Source: Hofstenia miamia
Lineage: Eukaryota; Xenacoelomorpha; Acoela; Hofsteniidae
Assembly: GCA_900660155.1 (NCBI GenBank)
Contig: CABFPE010001035.1
Coordinates: 11,886-65,699, forward strand
Direction: 5' to 3'
DNA length: 53,814 bases
The notes under the pieces were generated by a model. That model ran no database searches, was not told where the DNA came from, and saw only the letters and a program-made list of their open reading frames with translations. Below, piece after piece: positions 32,788 through 42,081 of the stretch (positions are counted from its first letter, which is position 1; each line of letters begins with the position of its first letter). The position numbers and the translations under genes are program-made.

Positions 32788-35700
32788 CTTTGCATGTAAT
32801 ATATTTTTCGTCACAATTAATGCAGTTTGCTGCATATCACAAATAATAGTTTATTGCCTCCAGAATTTTTATGGCGTTCTGCTAACTGATAGGCAAAGTC
32901 CTGCATACGCTGAGCATTTACAGGTTGTGCAATTTGCCTTAATTCCATTGCAAAACTATCTGCAGAATCCATAGTGCCAAATCCTGAAATGAAGCAATAA
33001 ACTGCCCATACTTTCACTGTACTAGGTGGGCCACCGCCCCTATTCATGTTGTCTAAGGAGGAGGTAATACATTTTGTTGCCTCAATGTAAAATATCTCTC
33101 TCCTATCCATTGAAACAAAAACTACAACGTAGTTATCCCTTTCGTGAGGTAGTTCAACATCCCTAGGCCTGTAAGGGTGTAAAGTTCTGTTGACTACCGG
33201 AACTTGATATTCACTATTTCGAGTCAGGCTAATTTCTTTTAACATATGGTCTATGTACGACTCACAAGGTAGATGTTGCTGCAATAATTTGTTAATGACA
33301 CCCAAAGTTTCAGTTTTTGACCCCACAAAGGTAATATCAGACAATGACTGCACTCGGGACATAAGTACCACTAGCTGAGGCTTTTCCCATAGCTCGTAAT
33401 CCTTTTGTACACTCGAAAGCTGCGTTGCCACTAAAGGCAGAGTATCCCCCATTGCACGATGAATAGTGCTAGCCCCATAATGGGTAACTGGATACTGATG
33501 CCGTTTAAATAAAATGCCAGGACTGTTTGAATGTACAATTGGAGTTGTAAGCCACGCTATATTTTTCAGTTTCCAACCTTGTGCAGCAAAGTCATTTCTA
33601 CCTGGGATTTGTTTAATTCCCGGTGGAGCAACAAAAGCTGTAAAAGATGTATGATTGCGAACATCACCTGGCAAAGATTCCACGACGCATACTTGATTGT
33701 GACTATATCCCTGCGTTTTATTGTTTGTGGTAAACCGCAAACATGCGCCCTTATACAAGAGCAAAACCTCTGGTTCTTCAGCATGATAATTTAATGACTG
33801 CATCGAAAATGCATTGGCCAAAGACCATTGCAATCCACCAGAAGAAGAGTGTTCATCAACAGCTCTTATTTCAACTTTATCAATGCTGTTATCCCTGCGC
33901 ACTGCAGCATAATGCTGCTCAATAGCCTGTTGCAAGGCTTTTCTTTTCCCGAATATTTTCACGCTAAGTCTGGGCACCTGAGACCAGTCATCAACAAAAT
34001 TGCAGCGTGAGTTAACAATTTGCTGATAAAGACTAATTTCAGGTTGAGAGATTTCGGTTTTTCGTCCTAGCTCATTGATGAGCTGTAGATCTTGATCAGC
34101 TGCTGCTCTAACTGATCCATTAAACTGAATGACTCTAAACAATGTCAGCATGCTTGTTGACATCCAAATGGATTGACCATTTATAGGACTAAGCTGCTTA
34201 GAGTCCCCACTTGCCATAAGTAAAATTCCACCAAAAGGTGTGCGGTTATCCCTGACATGTTGCAAGACAAGATCGACTGCTGCTAAATGCTCAGCTGTGA
34301 GCAACCCAATCTCCTCGAAAGCAAGCATGTCAATTCGTCTTAACTTGTTCCATGCATCTGGCCGATGCTTCAATCGCTTTATTGTGCGTTCAGCACAAGT
34401 CACCACATTAATTTTATAATGCTGTTTACTTAAAATTGGCAATGGCACTAAAAGATGCAAATGAGCACCCCCTAATGCCAAAGACCGCTGCGATGGGAGG
34501 CTACTAATCTGTACATTTAATCCTTGAGATCTTGCATACAAGCAAGCTAGTTTTAAGACATGCGTCTTTCCGCTGCCAGGCAGCCCATTCAAAAGTGGAA
34601 GCTTAATAAAAGCTTCGTTTCCATTCAAAAACTGATCTATGGCTGCAATGGCAATGTTCAGTGCATACCTTTGTTCCTCAAAGGAATCCCGTGTTTGATC
34701 CCTGGCTCTCTGTATTTGAGGAACCCACTGTACAGGTTGTTCAACTGAGGCATTAACCAAAGCATCATGATCAGGCAATCCAACAATTTGCTCATCATAG
34801 AGAGCGTCCACTAGCTTGACTTTCATTTGATGTATCTCTTCCTTTAGTCTAGCCGAAGCTTGACTTTGTACAGTGCGTAAAAGCACTGCCGGCGTTTCAT
34901 GTACAAGTACATGATCATTCATAACGTTATCCCTTATAGAATCAAATGCCAGTCCCAAAAAGCGGTCAAACATTTTGGTACCTCCTGGCAGGTACATCAA
35001 TTGTTCAAGTACATAACGTTTAAGTAATGCATGAACATCATCAATAGTAGCGTTATCCCTGATTAATTTGGCTTTGACAAAGCTATGTCTTAATGAAGGT
35101 ACTGCAAAAAGGTCTAACTCAGTCTCAAAACGGCCCATGCTTAATACCACATGTACTAGGAACTTAAAGGGATTTAGCGGTGTAATGTTTGAGTATACTG
35201 GTATAGGAATAGCCGTTGGATACTCGCAATTAGGATAAACAAACCGTGCCCATAGTTCCCCATGCCTATTATGTATTGCTGCGGGCAAATAATCATCATT
35301 TAGTAGACCAGATTGCAGTATATCTAATGCTTGCGGTGTGTGAGAAAAATCTACACACTCTATAAACTTTGCCAAAGCACTGGGGCGAATTTGTATGACG
35401 CGCCCACACCCGTCAATCCACGCGCATTTCAGAATATCCCTGTCTAGATACTTTTCATGCACAGAAAGACCTTGCCCCGTACGGAATTTTGACATGTTCC
35501 CCAAAGCAAACCAGCACAGATAATCAGCAAGATTATCAATGAACAATAATTCCGGAGGTCTAACTGAGAAAAGTGTCACGTTATCCATTTTCACCCTGCT
35601 GGCTAGGTGATCCTTTATAATCAAAACTTGGTTGTCGGTAAATTGTCTATGTTGTGGCAAAGCCAGAACATCCCGACGGGCCCGGACGGGCTCAATAAGA

Positions 35701-38634
35701 CCTTGGACAGTAAGAATGTGAGCTGACGAATCAAACTGCACACTTTTCTGTCTCATTTCAATTGTTTCTGTTGAGATTTTAATAAATTGGACGCCTGGGT
35801 GGACTATTTCTAATCCCAAGGACATCCAATACATCTTTGTGATGGGCAACAAAGATGCCATTTCCCGAGATGGATCGCGTTCCATTTTTTCATTCAATTC
35901 CTTTTGAGCATTCATTCGAGCCCCTGTAATTTTAGTGTTGTGCAATCCATCAGCCTCCACTTCCAATTTATCTTGGTTATCCCCGCTCTTAATATGAACT
36001 AAAGCTTGTTCATCAAAGCCAGCGACATATTTTGCAATATATCGTGACTCAAGCCACACATCTGTCAACTGTAGGTTTTGGCTGGACAGAGTTGCAACAA
36101 ACAACCGTGCATTACATGGACTCCAGTTTTCCCTTGGCTGAGCTGGATAATGCCATTTTGCAGGCAAAATCTCTTTATTCAAATTTCCTTTTTCGTCAGT
36201 AAGCCCAATGGCTTTCAGTACTGCAATTGCGTCTGCAGTGTGGTTAACATTTATTTCTTCCACATAATAATCAGATGACGGCATGTGTCTGGGCACTCTA
36301 CACACTTTTTCCCCATTCACTGTCCGTTTATGACAACGATAGCCGGAATTCTCACAACTATGTTGTTGAATGATTGCTGCTTTTTCATATGCGTCAAGAA
36401 ATTGGTCATTACTGGTAATAAGACCTTCGTCTACCCATGCATTAAAATGTTCTAAACAGAACATGTCCCGTTGTGAGCAGGAAACGCGGTTTTGAGCAAC
36501 CTGACTATGTGTACTATCCTTTGTGACGATGATAGCATGAATATGTGGCAAGTTACCTACACTGGTCTGCCACTCAAACCTGTACCATAAATGCACAATT
36601 TCGCCTAAAGGTTTTTCAATGCTATCCCGGATGTATTCCATGTGATAAACGGCAGCCCTTTCCCAAGACCTCGTTAACTGAGGCATGATCGATTGCCTAA
36701 GGGACCTCTGCACGTCTGGAAATGCATATGCCTCTTCAATGAGAGTTTGGCATTGATTATAAATGGGGGCGACCCCGTAGTGCTCACTCTGGTTACAGGT
36801 ATGAGTGTAAAAATATGTTACGTTGTTCCTGGCAATTAATGCCGCCACTTCATTCACCCTATCTCTACTATCAGCGCCATTGAAAGGATTTGACACCCCC
36901 GATTCGCTTTTATATAAATGCTCAAAACTTTGATTCCGAGCTGACGTGGAACAAGTGTATCTCAATCCTATGTTTGACAAAATGTCAAAACCAAATGCAA
37001 TGTAGTTGGGATCAGTCCCAGTTAATGTTGTATGATCCATTAATCTAGCACGTACATGATCATTTAGACTGCATATTCCATATTGCTTATTAGATTTAGT
37101 CCCGCCCCATAAAGGTTGTGGTATTGCCCCAACATAAGAACCATCCGGGTTTTGTTTCCAGCAAATACTAGGGAAGAGTCCAGCTTCAGGATACAACAAA
37201 GGTATCGCGCTTCCCTTTGCAACTATATTTTGTAAGAATCTCTCACTAGTTGCATTAACATTTACCCGTTGGCCTGACCTCTGCAATAAACCACATTGCC
37301 TATTTAGCAGTATGTGACCATGTTGTACGTGTGTCGACAATGGTTCAAAATTAGTTTCCGGTTCTGCTGTGTTAGTTTCTAAGAAATCATTGCCTAAAGT
37401 AGCTATAGGCTCATTCACACCATATAAGCCAGGATTGGTTGCATAATCCAAATCCTCATTATCACTGAAAGGTATAAATCCTTCAAAGTTATCCCTGTGA
37501 TCGTCAACAATTTCAGAATCAGATTCTGAATCAGAAGGTGGTGGACTGGGTTCCACTTCAACAAAGACCCGTCCCAGAGGTCTAACAGAAAGGTAGGTAT
37601 TTGTGTTATCCCTGGTGGCTTCCCCATGTCGCCGACATAATGCTGATGAGCATGGTTCTACAGCTGGGCATCTCCACTTACTAACTAAATTGCAAAGACG
37701 GTCATTTTGCAAAGCTGTACATTTATACTTTGTGCGAGAGTTATCCCTGGTTAGCGGAAACCCATGCTCTTCACACACAGCTCTAATCTCATTACCCATT
37801 TGCTGTAAGAAAGACTGTCGCAATGCATCAACATTATAATCTGGACAGTAAAAATATACTGCCAAATGCCACTTTTTAATGCCATCACTAAAGTGCTCTA
37901 CCTTTTCTGTAGATCCTGGAACAGAATCTATAAACCACTTGCATAATTGTCCGCCATTGCGCATGGCTGACTTCCCAGACCACTTTTCATAATCATTCAA
38001 GTTCAGTTCACTGTGACACAAGTGCCGCAGCTCAAAGTTGCCACATTTTTCGTCATTTCGTATTATTTCTGGTGGGAAATCTAGCGCAGACCTCCGCCGA
38101 CCAGTATTGTAAATAAATACGATGTTATCCCTGGTTTCTGACACAAAGTCAATCAAATCTTGCATATTGACTGCGAAATATGACTGTACACAAGGTAGTG
38201 ACGCAAAGAGGCTTGCTACTTGAGCTTGAATTGTACCACCTATTGCTGCTTCCCTGAGAGCAGTTTGCATTTCATTTCTAGATAGGAAATGCTTGTAAGG
38301 ATGATTTCTAGGTGCTCGTACATTGTTGCCTAATAATTTAGTTATATAGCGTAGTAGTTTCCCTTGCCAATTAGGAGTTTCAGTCACTACATTATGTAAT
38401 TTTTGCCATATGTTGCCAAAAAATGCAGCAATATTACAAGTAATCCACAGCAGGCGAAAATCGCCATTAAAAACATTCAGATCTAAATGGACTTTATGTC
38501 CATACCCGTCGCTTATTTGAAGTGTGCAAAGCACTGTTGGCCATAAAGGCTCCGATATCAAATTATCCCTGATCGCATGATCTAAATTTGATTCACTGTT
38601 ATCCCTGATCGCATGATCTACAGTGTTATCCCTG
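32416..38634 (-). repeat. Dispersed CAGGGATAAC motif family (unit C)
   Basis: Plus-strand sites (gttatccctg). Exact: 32500, 32761, 33888, 34245, 35052, 37488, 37605, 37740, 38124, 38598, 38625. One mismatch: 32416, 32472, 32535, 32779, 33132, 34926, 38562. All share one orientation. The first six by position lie past the stop codon. The other twelve are in the gene, all in the Arg-Asp-Asn frame. None lies in the Rep domain (35.1-37.5 kb), where degenerate relatives (MDN, GDN, RDS, RNN) are found. A given 10-mer is expected about 0.01 times per strand in this length, so the enrichment is beyond doubt. Its cause is unknown. Confidence 0.85.
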
Positions 38635-40196
38635 CTTTCTAAGTGCTGAGAACGTCGCATTTCTACAGCATCATTTAATGAAATATATGTCCCTGATGCG
38701 GCTGCTGCTGCAGCTTTCTCAGATCCAACCGGACATTTCAAAGACACACGGTGTCTTGCCATTTCCATGAAAAATCCTAATCTGTAGTCACTATTAATTC
38801 GATTGCGAAAATATGCACGAACATCTGGTCTATGATTTAAAATCAAGGCCTCCGCCCGTTCATATCGAAAACTTTCATCGTCACCTTCGCCCCAGTATTC
38901 AGAATTTGTAGAAATTGCGAAACTAGACATTCCAGAATAACCGCCTTCTTCCCGCAACATTTGATAAGTGTGGGACGTAGTCCCGGACCGTGTGTTTTTA
39001 TAAACTCTGGGGATCAATCGTGCTTGGGCTAATCTATCAGAATGCTGTAGAGGCAAATTTCCCAAAACGGGATTTGGTGGTAAGTGTACCATGCCTTGCA
39101 TTCGCCCACCATCGCAATTTCTGCACGTTAATAGACAAAGACCCCTTTCTTGTACAATTGCTACACACGGCCCTATTCGCCATTTATTTAAAAATTGTTG
39201 CTCCTTCAAGAAATCAGGACGGATTCCGACAAGCCTATTTTCGAATTTCCCAAAATCTGGGATCCCATTGCATAAGTTTTTCAAAAGTACTATAAAAGGC
39301 ACAGAGCCACATTTTTCGACAAATTCGTTGCACCCATAGGGGCAACGTACAGAACATACAGGATGTTCATTCAGCCATTTTCGCAAATTCACTAATTTGC
39401 CTGCAGATATAACTGCTTTTCCGTCAATTATGACTTGCGTCATATCAATAAAATAAGCATTGGGCATTGTTTCGTCATAGTTTTTGAATTCTATATGAAA
39501 TTTAGATTTCATTAGAATCCAAGATTTCCGTAATGTTAAGGGCAAGCAAGCCCAAAACTCCCTTGTGTTGTTTGTACCATTTACTAAAATATAGCAAATG
39601 TATGAGGGCCATGCACTAACCCATTCTCCTTTATCACCACGACTAATGTAAGTTGTGCATTCAGTGCAAAGCAAAGCACTTTCTAAATTGTATCTATTCC
39701 TGTTGTTAATGAAAACAAGGTTAGAGAACTTTCTCTGTATCATGTTGCATAGATCAACTTCAGTTAAGTCTAATGGATATTCATCCGTTGGAACCCTTAG
39801 GCAGTTTTCACAATGTGAAAAAACTATTTCGGATGTGCTAGGCACATCTTCAATAAATGCCGTATTTAAATCATCAATCATTTCGTCATTAGATCCCGTA
39901 GGACAATCCAACATATTTGATCTGCAAGGCTGATCAGTACCTGTAAGCCCCGAAGGACAATCCAACTCGCTATTTGATCTGCAAGGCTGATCAGTACCTG
40001 TATTTCTTAATCCCGAAGGACAATCCAACTCTCTATTTGATCTGCAAGGCTGATCAGTAACCACTTTGCTTTTTGAACTGTTGGGCAGCAGTTCAAATTT
40101 CCGACATTTAGAGCAAGGCTCTTCAGCAGACTTTAGAAAGCCACCACATGTTGGGCACTTAGCAGTGCTAGATTTGCGTTTAGCTTTCTTAGGCAT
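32817..40196 (-). CDS. RepHel: Helitron HUH nuclease plus Pif1-like helicase, intact
   Basis: A 2,459-aa single frame. N-terminus: basic leader, C14-x2-C17 and C28-x2-C31 (zinc-binding type), then TDQPCRSN/LDCPSG repeats (about 45-105) and further Cys clusters. The Helitron N-type domain leads into the nuclease with LPHIHAII (HUH, H1218 and H1220) and the two-tyrosine motif YIAKY (Y1386, Y1390). These nick and join DNA ends in rolling-circle transposition. Helicase: Walker A GLPGSGKT (K1877), FEEIG (1960-1964), GDSKQL (D1998), and HRAMGDT (H2246) followed by VVLMSRV, as in Pif1/Helitron helicases. The roughly 1,000-aa N-terminal region before Rep is long. The start is the first Met, also used in copies A and B, below a TATA box. 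Residues Arg-Asp-Asn recur throughout. It should act in the nucleus. No introns are evident. Confidence 0.9.
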   Translation of the reverse strand: MPKKAKRKSSTAKCPTCGGFLKSAEEPCSKCRKFELLPNSSKSKVVTDQPCRSNRELDCPSGLRNTGTDQPCRSNSELDCPSGLTGTDQPCRSNMLDCPTGSNDEMIDDLNTAFIEDVPSTSEIVFSHCENCLRVPTDEYPLDLTEVDLCNMIQRKFSNLVFINNRNRYNLESALLCTECTTYISRGDKGEWVSAWPSYICYILVNGTNNTREFWACLPLTLRKSWILMKSKFHIEFKNYDETMPNAYFIDMTQVIIDGKAVISAGKLVNLRKWLNEHPVCSVRCPYGCNEFVEKCGSVPFIVLLKNLCNGIPDFGKFENRLVGIRPDFLKEQQFLNKWRIGPCVAIVQERGLCLLTCRNCDGGRMQGMVHLPPNPVLGNLPLQHSDRLAQARLIPRVYKNTRSGTTSHTYQMLREEGGYSGMSSFAISTNSEYWGEGDDESFRYERAEALILNHRPDVRAYFRNRINSDYRLGFFMEMARHRVSLKCPVGSEKAAAAAASGTYISLNDAVEMRRSQHLESRDNTVDHAIRDNSESNLDHAIRDNLISEPLWPTVLCTLQISDGYGHKVHLDLNVFNGDFRLLWITCNIAAFFGNIWQKLHNVVTETPNWQGKLLRYITKLLGNNVRAPRNHPYKHFLSRNEMQTALREAAIGGTIQAQVASLFASLPCVQSYFAVNMQDLIDFVSETRDNIVFIYNTGRRRSALDFPPEIIRNDEKCGNFELRHLCHSELNLNDYEKWSGKSAMRNGGQLCKWFIDSVPGSTEKVEHFSDGIKKWHLAVYFYCPDYNVDALRQSFLQQMGNEIRAVCEEHGFPLTRDNSRTKYKCTALQNDRLCNLVSKWRCPAVEPCSSALCRRHGEATRDNTNTYLSVRPLGRVFVEVEPSPPPSDSESDSEIVDDHRDNFEGFIPFSDNEDLDYATNPGLYGVNEPIATLGNDFLETNTAEPETNFEPLSTHVQHGHILLNRQCGLLQRSGQRVNVNATSERFLQNIVAKGSAIPLLYPEAGLFPSICWKQNPDGSYVGAIPQPLWGGTKSNKQYGICSLNDHVRARLMDHTTLTGTDPNYIAFGFDILSNIGLRYTCSTSARNQSFEHLYKSESGVSNPFNGADSRDRVNEVAALIARNNVTYFYTHTCNQSEHYGVAPIYNQCQTLIEEAYAFPDVQRSLRQSIMPQLTRSWERAAVYHMEYIRDSIEKPLGEIVHLWYRFEWQTSVGNLPHIHAIIVTKDSTHSQVAQNRVSCSQRDMFCLEHFNAWVDEGLITSNDQFLDAYEKAAIIQQHSCENSGYRCHKRTVNGEKVCRVPRHMPSSDYYVEEINVNHTADAIAVLKAIGLTDEKGNLNKEILPAKWHYPAQPRENWSPCNARLFVATLSSQNLQLTDVWLESRYIAKYVAGFDEQALVHIKSGDNQDKLEVEADGLHNTKITGARMNAQKELNEKMERDPSREMASLLPITKMYWMSLGLEIVHPGVQFIKISTETIEMRQKSVQFDSSAHILTVQGLIEPVRARRDVLALPQHRQFTDNQVLIIKDHLASRVKMDNVTLFSVRPPELLFIDNLADYLCWFALGNMSKFRTGQGLSVHEKYLDRDILKCAWIDGCGRVIQIRPSALAKFIECVDFSHTPQALDILQSGLLNDDYLPAAIHNRHGELWARFVYPNCEYPTAIPIPVYSNITPLNPFKFLVHVVLSMGRFETELDLFAVPSLRHSFVKAKLIRDNATIDDVHALLKRYVLEQLMYLPGGTKMFDRFLGLAFDSIRDNVMNDHVLVHETPAVLLRTVQSQASARLKEEIHQMKVKLVDALYDEQIVGLPDHDALVNASVEQPVQWVPQIQRARDQTRDSFEEQRYALNIAIAAIDQFLNGNEAFIKLPLLNGLPGSGKTHVLKLACLYARSQGLNVQISSLPSQRSLALGGAHLHLLVPLPILSKQHYKINVVTCAERTIKRLKHRPDAWNKLRRIDMLAFEEIGLLTAEHLAAVDLVLQHVRDNRTPFGGILLMASGDSKQLSPINGQSIWMSTSMLTLFRVIQFNGSVRAAADQDLQLINELGRKTEISQPEISLYQQIVNSRCNFVDDWSQVPRLSVKIFGKRKALQQAIEQHYAAVRRDNSIDKVEIRAVDEHSSSGGLQWSLANAFSMQSLNYHAEEPEVLLLYKGACLRFTTNNKTQGYSHNQVCVVESLPGDVRNHTSFTAFVAPPGIKQIPGRNDFAAQGWKLKNIAWLTTPIVHSNSPGILFKRHQYPVTHYGASTIHRAMGDTLPLVATQLSSVQKDYELWEKPQLVVLMSRVQSLSDITFVGSKTETLGVINKLLQQHLPCESYIDHMLKEISLTRNSEYQVPVVNRTLHPYRPRDVELPHERDNYVVVFVSMDRREIFYIEATKCITSSLDNMNRGGGPPSTVKVWAVYCFISGFGTMDSADSFAMELRQIAQPVNAQRMQDFAYQLAERHKNSGGNKLLFVICSKLH
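39903..40072 (-). repeat. In-frame Cys-rich minisatellite of RepHel (unit C)
   Basis: About three units of 48-63 nt encode TDQPCRSN-x2-LDCPSGL-type repeats with two cysteines each. The number and spacing of units differ among copies A, B and C, and loss of part of the array shifts the frame in A. This points to slippage or unequal exchange. Confidence 0.75.
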
Positions 40197-40517
40197 GCTG
40201 TTCTGGGCACTCGATGAGGCGATTGACTGAAATTTTAGGGGCCTTATATACTAGTTATTCAAAGGCGCGGCCGCCATCAAAGCATTAATCAGTGGCCCGT
40301 ACTTCAAAGCGAAGTTTTGCGGTTAAGGCTTCCTACCCACGGTGAAACGACTGGTAATTAATTAATTAGTGCACCATAGCAGCTGACGCCAGAAACAAAG
40401 AACAATAGTGATTACCGCCTGGGCTAATTGAGTAGTTTATCAACACCAAACCAATATATTATAATACGATATACATTACATGTATACATGTATATTTTTA
40501 TGTTTAGTCAGAACAAT
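40197..40517 (-). promoter_or_regulatory. RepHel promoter region (unit C)
   Basis: On the minus strand: TATATAAGG (40242-40250), then TCAGTC about 22 nt further, with the start codon at 40196. The spacing is somewhat short for a classic TATA-initiator pair, so the true start may be a few bases downstream. The CpG-rich GCGCGGCCGCC block lies just upstream at about 40264-40274. Confidence 0.45.
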
Positions 40518-40588
40518 AAATAAAATACAAGATATGCTATGATGAATTATTGAAAAAACTTAAATTTATTTCTATTTAATAAGAATAT

Positions 40589-40611
40589 TATATATATATA
40601 TATATATATAT
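40589..40611. repeat. (TA)n microsatellite beside RepHel module C
   Basis: A TA run between the RepHel 5' region and the type-2-like right block. It differs in length from the same tract in A. Confidence 0.8.
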
Positions 40612-41649
40612 TGTATATATTTGGACCTCTCTATGTATATATAATTGATTGCATTTGAGCTAACATCACTGACAATTGATTAAATTCTACGAAAAGTGAT
40701 CGAAATTATTAGATTTAGAATTTTTTTCTCGGCTGTACTTGTCAAATATTAACATCCAATATATTATTCGAAGGCCCTATTTTTGATGCATCTAACTATG
40801 CAAACGGAATTTAAATATCTTTGAAACTCATTCGGCTATTAACGCCTAAAGTTAGTCAGTGCGTGATCTTTAAGCCAACTGCAAAAAAATTGTTCATCTA
40901 ATAACTCCGGAACTTCTAGGTATATCGACTTGAAAATTTGTACACAACATCTATTTTTGATGCGATTTAAGATTATATTAAAATTAGAATTTTTCGCAAC
41001 ATAGATTTTGCACAATATTGGATAAATGGATTAAAAGTGGTCAAAAATGGCTAAAACAGCAAAGTAGGCAAAATGGGAAATTTTGGTTTGAGAGTTCCAG
41101 TCCATGGATTTTGGATGTTAATAGCTCATTCGAACGAGCAACAATAGAGGAAGATTTCATCTGAAGATCAAAAAGCCCAAAACGCAAGATCGAATGGGCT
41201 AGAGCCAAAAAACGCAAAAAATTTGCAAAATTTTGTCAAGTTGGCCTACTTTGGCCGGCTATAGCTCGGTCAGTTTTTATCCAATCTTAAATATTTTTAC
41301 ATGAGTAAATTGACCATCGATCGGACTTTATTATGCATATAATATATCCCGCACTTTCAAAAATTTTTGGGGTGGCCGTGAGCAAAAACCCGAAAATCAG
41401 AAAAAAATCAAAAGTAGACCGATTTTGGGGGGGTAGGGGGTACCCTCAAAGTGAATAGCGTTCTTAGCAATTTTGGCTCCAGGGCTGATATCGATCGAAG
41501 TTACTCTGTGCAAAATTTCAGAAAAATCTAACGTGATTTCGCTCAGATCTCTAGCAGCACCCCTTTTATGGCTAAACGGTTAAACAGCAATAAAAATAGT
41601 TCGGCTGAAGCCTCACACAACCTTTAACAGGCAAACGCCACCCACCCAG
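40612..41649 (-). other. Type-2-like right block (5' terminus) of unit C
   Basis: About 1 kb non-coding, colinear with the right halves of the type-2 monomers that follow. It carries GGC-TGAA-GCC at 41603-41612 and ends CGCCACCCACCCAG. Confidence 0.7.
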
Positions 41650-41975
41650 TTGAAGTCTGAGGTCGGTGTATGAGTAGTACATAATAATTAGTAAAAATAT
41701 ATAGTTCAAGGTTTGTTCCTTCTTCAACAAACAAAAATAATTTAAATTCAATTTAAAAATTTAAGTCAAAACCTTCAGAAATCCTGAAGATCCTTAGGAT
41801 TCTTGATGATTCTGAAGTTGAAGAAGGTTGAAACAATGTCAATATGTCATAAAAACATCATATTATTAATTGGATTTAAGTTAGAAAGTGAATTTTAATA
41901 GTGGTACAACATCACAATGATGTTGAGGTTCTTGGGATAGGATCGGTAAAGATTTGTGGAATTTGGTTTTCGATT

Positions 41976-42025
41976 GCCTTTCTTCACTTGATCCACCCCT
42001 CCGGGGGTCTCAAAGGAAGAAAGGC
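41976..42025. repeat. 50-nt hairpin, type-2 unit at 41.6 kb
   Basis: GCCTTTCTT/AAGAAAGGC outer stem, CCCCTCCGGGGG tip. Confidence 0.75.
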
Positions 42026-42062
42026 TGCTGTTTGTAATGTTTAAACAAATTTCCCCACTAGC

Positions 42063-42081
42063 TTATATATATATATATATA
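42063..42081. repeat. (TA)n microsatellite
   Basis: Same site as in other type-2 units, between CCACTAGCT and ATGCATATATTGAGG. Confidence 0.85.

Larger units (their letters stand above)
29517..41649 (-). mobile_element. Long Helitron-like unit C, apparently complete, with an open RepHel gene
   Basis: A 12.1-kb unit bounded by CACCCAG ends. On the RepHel strand the order is: 5' terminus CTGGGTGGGTGGCG (41649), type-2-like block, (TA)n, promoter region, RepHel gene, motif cluster, GC-rich hairpin, 2.5-kb arm and a 3' end with CACCCAG, CGGAGTTCAA and the next unit's CTGGGTG forming a 7-bp stem across the boundary. A single 2,459-codon frame makes it the best candidate for an autonomous element here. 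I see no target-site duplication, because the unit is embedded in an array. Confidence 0.7.

Noticed and set aside
33531-34748. Plus-strand frames opposite RepHel (60-101 codons, also in A and E)
   Set aside because: Antisense shadows of a strongly coding minus strand; they carry no motifs of their own.
32416-38634. CRISPR-like or satellite reading of the CAGGGATAAC repeats
   Set aside because: Spacing is irregular (18 bp to more than 2 kb), the repeat is only 10 bp, and the intervening sequence is a conserved gene.
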